Positions 10,972 to 19,208 of a DNA stretch of 52,339 nucleotides are shown in pieces. The stretch spans positions 1-52,339 of the forward strand of contig JAIPCT010000015.1 of the NCBI GenBank assembly GCA_021738065.1, read 5' to 3'. Below the pieces are notes generated by a model. It did no database searches and was not told the DNA's origin. It was given only the letters and a program-made list of their open reading frames with translations. The translations under genes and the position numbers were made by a program. Source of the stretch: Burkholderiaceae bacterium. Its GTDB lineage: Bacteria > Pseudomonadota > Gammaproteobacteria > Burkholderiales > Rhodocyclaceae. Numbering within the stretch: the stretch's first letter is position 1; each line of letters starts with the position of its first letter.

Positions 10972-11376
10972 ATGTTCGACATTGGCCTATCCGAGTTGAT
11001 GTTGGTTGCCGTGGTCGCTTTGGTCGTTATCGGACCGGAGCGCCTGCCCAAGGTCGCCCGCACTGCCGGGCATCTCCTGGGTCGCTTGCAGCGCTATGTC
11101 AGCGACGTCAAGTCCGACATCAGTCGCGAGATGCAGCTCGAGGAACTGAAAACAATGCAGAAACAGATGACCGATCAGGTCAACAGCATTGGAGCGTCGG
11201 TGACACACGAGATGCGCGAGGTTGAATCCTCTGTCAGCAAGGCTGTCGATCCCGCTAGCGGAGATGCCGCCGTGTCGCCAGCGCCGACTTTGGAGGAGCC
11301 TACGGAAGCTGCTGCGCCTCAGCCGGCACCAACGCCGAACGCTGAAGCGAAGGCCAAGGAATCACCGAGAACCTGA
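10972..11376 (+). CDS. tatB: Sec-independent translocase protein TatB
   Basis: A 134-residue protein starting MFDIGLSELMLVAVVALVVI, the TatB signature with the conserved glutamate in the short membrane helix. GPERLPKVART is the hinge, followed by an amphipathic helix and an Ala/Pro/Glu-rich tail. TatB forms the receptor complex with TatC. The tail segment AVSPAPTLEE is encoded by the reverse complement of the short dispersed repeat. The stop overlaps the tatC ATG by one base. Confidence 0.95.
   Translation: MFDIGLSELMLVAVVALVVIGPERLPKVARTAGHLLGRLQRYVSDVKSDISREMQLEELKTMQKQMTDQVNSIGASVTHEMREVESSVSKAVDPASGDAAVSPAPTLEEPTEAAAPQPAPTPNAEAKAKESPRT
11266..11291 (-). repeat. Short dispersed repeat, copy 3
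   Basis: The exact core lies on the minus strand at 11291-11277, followed by GACACGGCGGC. It is antisense within the 3' part of tatB and encodes VSPAPT on the gene strand. Confidence 0.75.
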
Positions 11377-12194
11377 TGGCCGAAGAACAGGAAACTTTCC
11401 TCTCTCATCTGGTCGAGTTGCGCGATCGCCTGATTCGCGTCCTTATCATGGTTGGCCTTGCTTTCATCCCCCTGGCTTTCTTTGCCCGCGAGCTGTATTC
11501 CCTGCTCGCGGCGCCGCTGCTTGCGGTTTTGCCGGCTGGCGGCCAGATGATCGCGACCGATGTGGTGGGCGTGTTCCTGGTGCCGATGAAAGTGGCGCTG
11601 ACGGTGGCTTTTCTTGTCGTGCTGCCCTTTGTCTTGTACCAGGTATGGGCCTTCGTCGCGCCCGGCCTCTACGTGCATGAAAAGAAACTCGCGCTGCCGC
11701 TGCTGGCGGCCTCGGTAATACTGTTTTTTGTCGGCATGGCCTTTGCCTATTTCGCCTTTTTCCCGATGGTATTCGGCTTCATGTCGAAGTTCGCCCCCGA
11801 GGGCGTGGCATGGATGACCGACATCGAGAAATACTTCTCCTTCGTGCTCACCATGTTCATGGCCTTCGGCGTCACTTTCGAGGTGCCGGTGATCGTGATC
11901 GTGCTGGTCAAGATCGGCGTTGTCGAAGTCGCCAAACTGCGCGAAATACGGCCCTATGTCATCGTTGGTGCGTTTGTCATTGGCGCAATATTTACTCCCC
12001 CCGATGTGATTTCGCAGTTCATGCTGGCGATGCCGATGTGGCTGCTCTATGAGGCCGGAATAATCCTTGCCAGCATGATTGTCAAGTCACCACCCAAGGA
12101 GGCCGGCGCCTCGGACTATCGACCACCTTCCGATGAGGAAATGGATCGGGAACTTGATCGCGCCGAGCAACACTCGGGTGAGCAGAAGACCTGA
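11376..12194 (+). CDS. tatC: Sec-independent translocase protein TatC
   Basis: A 272-residue polytopic membrane protein with six predicted helices, the size of TatC. The N-terminal FLSHLVELRDRLIR (about residues 7-20) and the loop LYQVWAFVAPGLYVHEKKLA are the signal-peptide-binding signatures. The cytosolic C-terminal tail is longer and more charged than the E. coli one, ending in a run of acidic and basic residues. With TatB it recognises twin-arginine signals. Confidence 0.97.
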   Translation: MAEEQETFLSHLVELRDRLIRVLIMVGLAFIPLAFFARELYSLLAAPLLAVLPAGGQMIATDVVGVFLVPMKVALTVAFLVVLPFVLYQVWAFVAPGLYVHEKKLALPLLAASVILFFVGMAFAYFAFFPMVFGFMSKFAPEGVAWMTDIEKYFSFVLTMFMAFGVTFEVPVIVIVLVKIGVVEVAKLREIRPYVIVGAFVIGAIFTPPDVISQFMLAMPMWLLYEAGIILASMIVKSPPKEAGASDYRPPSDEEMDRELDRAEQHSGEQKT

Positions 12195-12429
12195 CTCGGT
12201 TCGTGGCGAGGGCAAGGCGCGTTTGGTTTGGCAGTGGCCGATGCTTCCCAAACCACGGCCTCGTTGTTCCCGTCTCCCTAAAACCGGGAAACCGATGAAA
12301 TCTGCTTCAACCGCTACGCTTGCCAGGTAAACGCTGGCACATAAACCTCCGGCCGGATTCGGCAGGCGTCCGGGTTTGCCTCTACGCCCGAGGTTTCGCA
12401 TGACGGCGGAACTTGATACATTCCGAACC
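12195..12429. other. Intergenic region between tatC and the acyl-CoA synthetase gene
   Basis: These 235 bases hold no convincing gene. An in-frame extension of the synthetase gene reaches back to 12376 but lacks a ribosome-binding site. No hairpin followed by a T-run was seen after tatC. The region marks the boundary between the his/tat core and an accessory block. Confidence 0.4.
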
Positions 12430-13977
12430 ATGAGTGTAAATATTGCCCAGTTGTTGGCGCGTGCTGCGCGCCTTCATCCGGAGCGGCCCGCGCTGGCGCA
12501 GGGGAAGCGGTTGCTCGCAAGTTATGCGGAACTGGCGGAACGCGTCGCCGGACTCGCGGCGGGAATGGCGGCCCGATTGGCGCCCAATGACCGGGTCGCC
12601 CTGGTGATGAAGAACTGCCCGCAGTACCTCGAGATCATGTTCGCCTGCTGGCATGCCGGGCTGGTCGCCGTGCCCATCAACTCCAGGCTTCACCCACGGG
12701 AAGTGGATTTCATTCTTGCCGACAGCGGTGCGCGACTGTGTTTTGTCGACGCAGACCGGCATTCCGCGCTGGGCGCGCCCGTCGCTGCCAGTTTGGACCA
12801 GCGGATCGATATTGACAGCCCAGGCTTTGCGCAATGGAGCGCCGACGGGACGATGCCGCTTGCCGCAAGAGCGGCGGACGACGCGGCGTGGCTGTTCTAC
12901 ACCAGCGGTACCACGGGACGGCCCAAAGGCGTGACCTTGACGCATCGCAATCTGATGGCGGCCACACTCAACTTTTTCGCCGACGTCGATTCGATCGCGA
13001 CGGATGACGCAATCATTCACGCGGCGCCAATGTCGCACGGCTCGGGCTTCTACATGTTGCCCCATGTCGCTCGTGCCGCGCTCAATGTCGTGCCTGAATC
13101 AGGCGGCTTCGATCCTGCCGAGATCTACTCACTGCTGCAGGTTCATCGCGGTGTGACCATGTTTGCCGCGCCGACCATGGTGAAGCGCCTGGTCGATCAC
13201 CCAGGCGACTCGGAGCTGCCGGGGCTCAAGACCATCGTGTATGGCGGCGGGCCGATGTATGTCGCCGATTGCAAGGCGGCGATGCAACGCTTTGGCTGCA
13301 AACTGGTGCAGATCTACGGCCAGGGCGAATCGCCCATGACCATTACCTGTTTGAACAAGAAGCTGCACGCCGACTCCAAGCACCCGCGCTACGAAGAACG
13401 TCTCGGCTCGGTTGGCCATGCCTTTACCGGTGTTGAGGTCCGGGTCGCCGGCGCCGACGACAATTCGCTTGCGGCAGGCGAGGTCGGCGAGATACTGGTG
13501 CGCGGTGACGTGGTCATGGCCGGCTACTGGAGCAATCCGGCTGCCAGCGCCGAAACTCTGCGCAATGGCTGGCTGCACACGGGAGACCTGGGCAGCATGG
13601 ATGAAAACGGCTTACTCAGCTTGAAGGACCGCAGCAAGGACTTGATCATCTCGGGTGGTTCAAACATTTATCCGCGTGAAGTCGAAGAGGTATTGCTGAG
13701 GCATCCGGCGGTGAGCGAAGTGTCGGTGGTGGGCCAGACCGACCCAGAGTGGGGCGAAATCGTGATTGCCTTCGTCGTCGCACCTGGCACTCCTCCCGAC
13801 CGTGAAGAACTCGATACCCTGTGCCTGGAAAATATTGCGCGCTTCAAACGCCCCAAGCGCTATGTGTTCGTCGATGAACTGCCAAAGAACGATACCGGAA
13901 AAGTGTTGAAGACCAGGCTGCGCGAGCTGTTGCCGATCTTGGCGCCGCTACCCGCGGGGCGGCAGGCGGAGCACTAG
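12430..13977 (+). CDS. Class I adenylate-forming acyl-/aryl-CoA synthetase
   Basis: A 515-residue AMP-dependent synthetase. The P-loop-like motif YTSGTTGRPKG lies at residues 157-167, the adenine-binding IYGQGESPMT follows, then GWLHTGDLG, and the A8 hinge/loop region LKDRSKDLIISGGSNIYPREVEE. The acyl-adenylate catalytic lysine is K491 in PKNDTGKVLK. The ATG at 12430 (MSVNIAQLL) was chosen because it starts the conserved domain; upstream in-frame codons are not conserved-looking. The substrate is unclear: the family includes fatty-acid, feruloyl and benzoate-type ligases. A MaoC/FAS1-like hydratase is encoded nearby, which suggests a shared CoA-thioester route. Confidence 0.9.
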   Translation: MSVNIAQLLARAARLHPERPALAQGKRLLASYAELAERVAGLAAGMAARLAPNDRVALVMKNCPQYLEIMFACWHAGLVAVPINSRLHPREVDFILADSGARLCFVDADRHSALGAPVAASLDQRIDIDSPGFAQWSADGTMPLAARAADDAAWLFYTSGTTGRPKGVTLTHRNLMAATLNFFADVDSIATDDAIIHAAPMSHGSGFYMLPHVARAALNVVPESGGFDPAEIYSLLQVHRGVTMFAAPTMVKRLVDHPGDSELPGLKTIVYGGGPMYVADCKAAMQRFGCKLVQIYGQGESPMTITCLNKKLHADSKHPRYEERLGSVGHAFTGVEVRVAGADDNSLAAGEVGEILVRGDVVMAGYWSNPAASAETLRNGWLHTGDLGSMDENGLLSLKDRSKDLIISGGSNIYPREVEEVLLRHPAVSEVSVVGQTDPEWGEIVIAFVVAPGTPPDREELDTLCLENIARFKRPKRYVFVDELPKNDTGKVLKTRLRELLPILAPLPAGRQAEH

Positions 13978-14081
13978 AATGCCATGAGGCAATTGTCGCT
14001 GGCCAAGCGGTCGAAGGTTTTTGACAAGCCCCCGTCTGTCTATGGCTTGAGATCAATTCGCAGCTTGCACCGGGAGCATGA

Positions 14082-14990
14082 ATGAAAATCCTGCATCGCC
14101 CTGATGGCAGTCTGGTGGCAGTCAGCGACAGCCGGCGACTGGCGCGCTGGTTTCTCGGCGCATGCCTTGCCTGCGTGGGCCTCGCGGTCTATCGCGCAAT
14201 GAGTGAGTCGATGGACTCGGAGCGGTTTATCGGCTCGGCAGGTGCGGCGGTGGTTTTTTTATTGTGTTTTCTGGCCATATTCGAATACAGCAGCTTTGTC
14301 TTTGATCGCGCCCGACGCGAGGTCATCTGGCGGCGCCACAGCCTGTTTTCGCGCATGAAAGGCAGCATTCCATTTGCAGCGGTCGAGTCGGTAATTGCCG
14401 ATACCTTGATCGGTAGCGATGACGACATTACCCGGCGCATCGCGTTGCGCACCAAATCCGGCCTGGTGCCAATGACCCGGGCATACACGGGCGACCCTGA
14501 TGGAAAACTCATCCGTATGGCCGCGGATCTGAATGCCGTTCTGGGCCGCGCAAGCGGTGACGAAGAGATGAGCAGCGTGCTCGAATTGATCAATTCGGAT
14601 CGCGAGACAGAAGCCGTGCGCCTGATTCGAGGAGAACGGAAGATGTCGCTGGAACAGGCGCGAAAGGAAGTGTCGCGCCTGAAAAAGATGGCACCCGGCG
14701 GCACGAAGCCGCTTGATGACAAGGCGAGCGCGACACAAGAGAAAATTCCGCAGGATGCAATCGATGCGCTTGTGCGCGGCGACAAGATCGATGCGATCAA
14801 AATCGTCCGTGTCGCCAATGGCACCGGACTCAAGGAAGCCAAAGACCTTGTGGAGCGGTTCCAGGCGGGAAGTACGGACGCCAAGCTGGGCGTGCCTGCG
14901 CTGCGCTACGGAGACGACAACGGGTGGTCGGGCTGGATTCTCCTCGTTGCAGCGACTGCTCTGCTGGCCTATTATTTTCTTCGGTCGTAG
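14082..14990 (+). CDS. Membrane protein with two L7/L12 C-terminal-like motifs
   Basis: A 302-residue protein of unknown function. Two hydrophobic helices lie near residues 22-42 and 50-70, followed by a cytosolic region resembling small bacterial PH-like membrane proteins (residues about 75-160). Two copies of a ribosomal L7/L12 C-terminal-like helix-turn-helix follow: EAVRLIRGERKMSLEQARKE near 178-197 and AIKIVRVANGTGLKEAKDLV near 239-258. A final transmembrane helix, GWILLVAATALLAYYFLRS, ends the protein. The GLKEAKDLVE pattern is the L7/L12 signature for factor binding; outside ribosomes its role is not known. Genes on both sides are on the same strand. Confidence 0.6.
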   Translation: MKILHRPDGSLVAVSDSRRLARWFLGACLACVGLAVYRAMSESMDSERFIGSAGAAVVFLLCFLAIFEYSSFVFDRARREVIWRRHSLFSRMKGSIPFAAVESVIADTLIGSDDDITRRIALRTKSGLVPMTRAYTGDPDGKLIRMAADLNAVLGRASGDEEMSSVLELINSDRETEAVRLIRGERKMSLEQARKEVSRLKKMAPGGTKPLDDKASATQEKIPQDAIDALVRGDKIDAIKIVRVANGTGLKEAKDLVERFQAGSTDAKLGVPALRYGDDNGWSGWILLVAATALLAYYFLRS

Positions 14991-15029
14991 TTGCCGCGGG
15001 ATCATCTTGTTCATCGCCTAGAACTGGAT

Positions 15030-15881
15030 ATGACGAAGATCGATCTTGACTACCTGCGGAGCTGGGTCGGGAAATCACATGCCGACGAAGATTTGATTAT
15101 GGCCCGCCACGCACGACTGATGGCGGCCACTTTGAACAGCACGCCGCCGCAGCGCATTGAAGATGGCATGAGCCTGCCGCCGCTTTGGCACTGGATCTAT
15201 TTTCTGGACGGACTACCTGCCCATGAGCTCGGTCCCGACGGCCATCCGGCGCGGGGCGGGTTTCTGCCGCCGGTGCCCTTGCCGAACCGGATGTGGGCGG
15301 GAGGTCGCGTCTCGTTTGTGGACCCGGTGCGAATCGGTTCGGTGATCCGCAAGGAATCGAGAGTCCTGAGGGTCGATCACAAAACGGGTCGTTCCGGCGA
15401 TCTCGTCTTTGTGGCTGTCCTTCACGAGTTGAAGTCTTTGCAGGGAAGCGTGTTGATTCGCGAGGAGCACGACATCGTTTACCGTGCCGCACCGCCGCCG
15501 GGCAAGCCCGCCAGGGTACCGGCCAGCCTGCCAATGGGGCAGTTCACCAGAGCATTCACACCAAGCAGCACAACACTTTTCCGCTATTCGGCGCTGACAT
15601 TCAACGGACACCGGATTCATTACGACGCGGACTACTGTCGCGCGGTTGAGGGCTATGAAAATCTGGTGATTCACGGTCCGCTCATGGCAACTGTGTTGGC
15701 AGACTATGCGGAGGAAGTGAGCCAGCGCCGGATTCGCCAGTTCGACTACCGAGCCGTCGCGCCTGCGCTGCTGGGAGGACCGGTTACACTCCATGCCAGC
15801 ATGCAAGAAGAGCGCGTCGTCCTTTACGCGACCAAGGGTGCCGACACCGTGTGCATGCAGGCCGAGGCTGCGCTGGGCTGA
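15030..15881 (+). CDS. MaoC/FAS1-like dehydratase (mesaconyl-C4-CoA hydratase-like)
   Basis: A 283-residue double-hotdog protein. The N-terminal half contains SLPPLWHWIYFLDG and GGRVSFVDPVRIG, as in the FAS1-like dehydratase domain. The C-terminal half contains LFRYSALTFNGHRIHYD, the (R)-hydratase motif with the catalytic Asn/His. This arrangement is shared by mesaconyl-C4-CoA and itaconyl-CoA hydratases. The ATG at 15030 was preferred to a TTG at 14991 that abuts the upstream stop. The nearby acyl-CoA synthetase may supply its substrate; the exact acyl group is unknown. Confidence 0.75.
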   Translation: MTKIDLDYLRSWVGKSHADEDLIMARHARLMAATLNSTPPQRIEDGMSLPPLWHWIYFLDGLPAHELGPDGHPARGGFLPPVPLPNRMWAGGRVSFVDPVRIGSVIRKESRVLRVDHKTGRSGDLVFVAVLHELKSLQGSVLIREEHDIVYRAAPPPGKPARVPASLPMGQFTRAFTPSSTTLFRYSALTFNGHRIHYDADYCRAVEGYENLVIHGPLMATVLADYAEEVSQRRIRQFDYRAVAPALLGGPVTLHASMQEERVVLYATKGADTVCMQAEAALG

Positions 15882-15949
15882 AGCAAAACCAGCAAGGCAT
15901 GGCGAACTTCCCGCCGATCGGGAAACCAATTTTCTATCCGGAATCGAAC

Positions 15950-16342
15950 ATGAAAACTGCAATGAGAATGTTTTTCAAGGCCCTGCGATTTGTCATCGGG
16001 CCGCTGCTGTTGTTGTGGGAATATGTCTCCCGACCCAAAGGCGTCGTGCGCACGCCAGAGCGGCAGACGGAAGTGGATCAACAGTGCCGGCAAATGGCGC
16101 TGTATCAGTATCAGACTTGCCCCTTCTGCATCAAGGTCAGACAGGAAATGCGGCGATTGTCACTGAAGATCGAACGGCTCGACGCGCAGCACGATGAAAG
16201 CAATCGCGCAAATCTGCTGCGTGGCGGCGGCCAGGCGAAGGTTCCCTGCCTGAAGATTACCGATGCGAAGGGCGAGAGTTCGTGGATGTATGAATCGACG
16301 GAGATTATTCGCTATCTTCGCGGGCGATTTTCAGCGACTTGA
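15950..16342 (+). CDS. Membrane-anchored glutaredoxin-like protein
   Basis: A 130-residue protein with an N-terminal hydrophobic helix (about residues 7-24) followed by a glutaredoxin fold. The redox motif C57-P-F-C60 lies in YQTCPFCIKVRQEM. The cis-proline loop is KVPCLKI, and YESTEIIRYLRGRF closes the fold as in GST/glutaredoxin proteins. The ATG at 15950 gives MKTAMRMFFKAL. It could reduce disulfides or glutathionylated partners at the inner membrane. Confidence 0.83.
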   Translation: MKTAMRMFFKALRFVIGPLLLLWEYVSRPKGVVRTPERQTEVDQQCRQMALYQYQTCPFCIKVRQEMRRLSLKIERLDAQHDESNRANLLRGGGQAKVPCLKITDAKGESSWMYESTEIIRYLRGRFSAT

Positions 16343-16442
16343 CCGGCACTCGGGGCAGACGGAGCGATAGCTGCGCGACTTGCCGCGACTAATGAGCGGT
16401 TTCCGGGCAGTTTTGGCCGGGCATCGGGTCTCGGTCTTGCCA

Positions 16443-16470
16443 TGCCGGAGCGGCGACGTCGCTTCCGGCA
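16443..16470. terminator. Hairpin between convergent genes
   Basis: TGCCGGAGCG and CGCTTCCGGCA pair with one bulge around GCGACGT, in the 161-bp gap between the glutaredoxin gene and the converging phosphatase gene. There is no T-run, so the terminator role is tentative. Confidence 0.35.
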
Positions 16471-16503
16471 CGCTGCGAACTCAGGCCCGAATTCGCGAAT
16501 GCT

Positions 16504-17223
16504 TCAGGAAGTGCTTGCCGTTGCATGCCAAAGTCGCAATTTGTCCAGCGAGAGCGGGGCGGTCTCGGCCAACACCATGCGGGCGCCGTCGAATGTCTCA
16601 TGGATGGTGTAATCGCTGAGCGTGATCACCGTCGGAATTCCGGCGGCGAGCGAGGCGGCCAGTCCATGAGAGGAATCCTCCACGGCAAGGCATTCACGCG
16701 GCGGCAGATTGAGTTGCTGCAAGGTCCACAGATAGAGTTGCGGCGATGGCTTTTTCTCCGCCACCACGTCACCGGAAGCGATGGCATCAAACCAGCTGTC
16801 GGCATTGGGTCCAAGGTTGGCCCGGAGCAAACCCGCGATATTTTCCAGTTTCGAGCTTGAGGCAATCGCCAGCCGAATGCCCTCGGTACGCGCATCGCAA
16901 ATCAGTTGCCCGATATCGGCGCGCAGGGGAATCGCCCCGGCAGTCAGCAGCCGCTGATAATTCAGCGTCTTGATGTCGTGCATGCGCTGCAGCAGTGCCT
17001 CAAAGTCAGGGCGCGCACATGTTGCGGGATCGAAGTGCTCGGCATAGTGGCGCATTCTTTCCCTGCCGCCGGTGACATCCAGCAATGTGCCGTAAAAGGC
17101 TTCGTCCCAGTGCCAGGGCAGTCCCACTTCGGCAAAGGCGGCGTTGAAGGCCGGGCGGTGGCCATCCCGTTCCGTGTTGGCAAGGGTGCCGTCGACATCA
17201 AAAATCAGCGCGCGCAAGGCCAT
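16504..17223 (-). CDS. HAD-superfamily hydrolase, CbbY-like
   Basis: A 239-residue haloacid-dehalogenase phosphatase. Motif I is FDVDGTLANTERDGHR with nucleophile Asp9 and acid/base Asp11; motif II is AIASSSK; motif III Lys lies in AEKKPSPQLYL; motif IV is AVEDSSHGL. The four-helix cap and SSK sequence fit the CbbY/beta-phosphoglucomutase subgroup, whose CbbY members dephosphorylate xylulose-1,5-bisphosphate. The start MALRALIFDVDGT is preferred to one five codons upstream. No other Calvin-cycle gene is in the window, so it may be a general sugar-phosphate phosphatase. Confidence 0.85.
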   Translation of the reverse strand: MALRALIFDVDGTLANTERDGHRPAFNAAFAEVGLPWHWDEAFYGTLLDVTGGRERMRHYAEHFDPATCARPDFEALLQRMHDIKTLNYQRLLTAGAIPLRADIGQLICDARTEGIRLAIASSSKLENIAGLLRANLGPNADSWFDAIASGDVVAEKKPSPQLYLWTLQQLNLPPRECLAVEDSSHGLAASLAAGIPTVITLSDYTIHETFDGARMVLAETAPLSLDKLRLWHATASTS

Positions 17224-17276
17224 GGTAAGTCCCCACATGTGAAATGGTAAAACGAAAGACTAGCCGATTTTCCGCC

Positions 17277-17295
17277 TTGAGGGAGAACCCCTCAA
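17277..17295. promoter_or_regulatory. Short palindrome upstream of the kor-like operon
   Basis: TTGAGGG-agaac-CCCTCAA is a perfect 7-nt inverted repeat in the divergent region between the CbbY-like gene and the kor-like operon. It could be an operator or a small hairpin. No matching second copy was found. Confidence 0.35.
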
Positions 17296-17420
17296 CTGTT
17301 TATTGGAACCAGCAATCGCCCGCAGGGCCGAGCCAGACGGTGCTAGAGTGCACATGATGGGGGGTCGGCGTCCCGCCGCCAAACTTGATGCAGCAATTGT
17401 TGACAGGAGACTGAGAGTAC

Positions 17421-19208
17421 GTGAAACCTACGAACATCGGCGCCCCCGATTACTTTCACAAAGTCGTGGATTGCCAGTGGGCATGTCCGGCTCACACCCC
17501 GGTTCCCGAATATATTCGTCTGATCTCTGCCGGACGTTATTCGGAAGCCTACATGATCAACTGGCGGTCCAACGTCTTTCCCGGAATTCTGGGTCGCGTT
17601 TGCGATCGCCCCTGCGAGCCCGCGTGCCGCCGCGGTCGGGTGGACAAGGAGCCGGTCGCCATCTGCCGGCTGAAGCGGGTATGTGCCGATCTCAAGGACG
17701 ATGTTCAGGATCTCCTGCCGCGAGCACCGGAAAAGAAAAACGGCAAGCGCGTCGCTTGCGTCGGCGCCGGTCCAGCCTCGCTGACCGTGGCGCGCGATCT
17801 GGCGGTGCTCGGCTACCAGGTGACGGTATTCGACAGCGGCGCAATGCCCGGCGGCATGATGCGCAGCCAGATTCCAAAATTCCGGCTGCCCGACGAAGTC
17901 ATCGACGAGGAATGCGGCTACATCGTTAATCTTGGCGTGGAAACCCGCTACAACCATTGGGTCGAAAGTCTGCAGGCGATGCTGGCCGAGGATTGGGATG
18001 CCGTTTTTGTCGGCACTGGCGCCCCGCGCGGACGCGATGCCGAGATTCCGGGGCGCCAGGAGGCTGCGGCGCATATTCACATCGGCATCGAATGGCTGGC
18101 CAATGTGGCTTTCGGTCACACGGAAACGATTTCAAAGCGCGTGATTGTTCTCGGCGGTGGCAATACGGCGATGGATTGCTGTCGTTCGGCGCGCCGGCTC
18201 GGCGGGGAGGATGTCAAGGTCGTGGTGCGCAGCGGTTTTGATGAAATGAAGGCTTCTCCCTGGGAGAAGGAAGAAGCCATTCACGAAGGCATCCCGATTC
18301 TCAACATGCTGGTGCCGAAGGAGTTTGTGCACGACAAGGGCAAGCTGACCGGCGTGCTGTTCGAGAAAGTGCGTGCCGAATATGATGCCAAAGGTCGGCG
18401 CAGCCTGGTTCCCACGGGCGAGCCGGATAGTCTGATGGAGTGTGATGAAGTTCTGGTGGCGATCGGGCAGGAGAACTTCTTTCCCTGGATAGAAAAGGAC
18501 ATCGGCCTTGAGTTCGACAAGTGGGGCTTGCCGGTGTTGAACGAGGTCACGCTGCAGTCGACTCTGCCAAAGGTATTTTTCGGCGGCGATTCCGCTTTCG
18601 GTCCGAAGAACATCATAACGGCCGCGGCGCATGGTCACGAGGCGGCAATTTCCATCGACCTGTTCTGTCGCGGCAAGAACCTGCAGGAACGTCTGCCGCC
18701 GATGGTCAATCTTGTCAGCCAGAAGATGGGCATCCACGAATGGAGTTACGACAATCAGGTCTCCGAGGAAGAACGCAAAAAAGTACCGGTAAAGGCACTG
18801 GAGAAAACCCTCAAGGACATCAAGCTCGAACTCGAACTGGGTTTTGATCCCTACCAGGCCTGTGCCGAGGCCGAACGTTGCCTCAATTGTGATATCGAGA
18901 CGGTATTTACCGTCAAGACCTGCATCGAATGCGATGCATGTGTCGATATCTGCCCGACGGAATGCATCACCTTTACCGGCAACGGTGAAGAAGACGACTT
19001 GCGCGGGCGCCTCAAGGCACCGGCTCCGCACAAGGATCAGGCACTGTATGTCTCGGACATACTCAAGACGGGGCGCGTCATGGTCAAGGACGAAAACATT
19101 TGCCTGCATTGCGGCATGTGCGCCGAGCGTTGTCCGACTGGCGCCTGGGACATGCAGAAGTTTTTCCTGCAGATGGCCGAGGCCGGAACGGAGGCACCGA
19201 AAACATGA
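17421..19208 (+). CDS. korC: GltD-like FAD/Fe-S NAD(P)H oxidoreductase subunit of a 2-oxoacid oxidoreductase
   Basis: A 595-residue flavoprotein. An N-terminal cysteine-rich helical domain (DCQWACPAH and VCDRPCEPACRRG, residues about 17-70) holds Fe-S clusters as in GltD and NfnB. The FAD Rossmann motif VGAGPASLTVARDLA follows, then the NAD(P) motif VLGGGNTAMDCCRSA. Two [4Fe-4S] ferredoxin motifs end the protein: TCIECDACVDICP and ICLHCGMCAERCP. The GTG start has an AGGAG site. It is coupled by ATGA overlaps to the alpha and beta subunits. The three sizes match the 2-oxoglutarate:NADP+ oxidoreductase described from Azoarcus evansii; the physiological direction is inferred. Confidence 0.75.
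   Translation: MKPTNIGAPDYFHKVVDCQWACPAHTPVPEYIRLISAGRYSEAYMINWRSNVFPGILGRVCDRPCEPACRRGRVDKEPVAICRLKRVCADLKDDVQDLLPRAPEKKNGKRVACVGAGPASLTVARDLAVLGYQVTVFDSGAMPGGMMRSQIPKFRLPDEVIDEECGYIVNLGVETRYNHWVESLQAMLAEDWDAVFVGTGAPRGRDAEIPGRQEAAAHIHIGIEWLANVAFGHTETISKRVIVLGGGNTAMDCCRSARRLGGEDVKVVVRSGFDEMKASPWEKEEAIHEGIPILNMLVPKEFVHDKGKLTGVLFEKVRAEYDAKGRRSLVPTGEPDSLMECDEVLVAIGQENFFPWIEKDIGLEFDKWGLPVLNEVTLQSTLPKVFFGGDSAFGPKNIITAAAHGHEAAISIDLFCRGKNLQERLPPMVNLVSQKMGIHEWSYDNQVSEEERKKVPVKALEKTLKDIKLELELGFDPYQACAEAERCLNCDIETVFTVKTCIECDACVDICPTECITFTGNGEEDDLRGRLKAPAPHKDQALYVSDILKTGRVMVKDENICLHCGMCAERCPTGAWDMQKFFLQMAEAGTEAPKT

Noticed and set aside
14082-14990. Ribosomal protein L7/L12
   Set aside because: The similarity covers only short CTD-like motifs in a membrane protein far longer than L7/L12.
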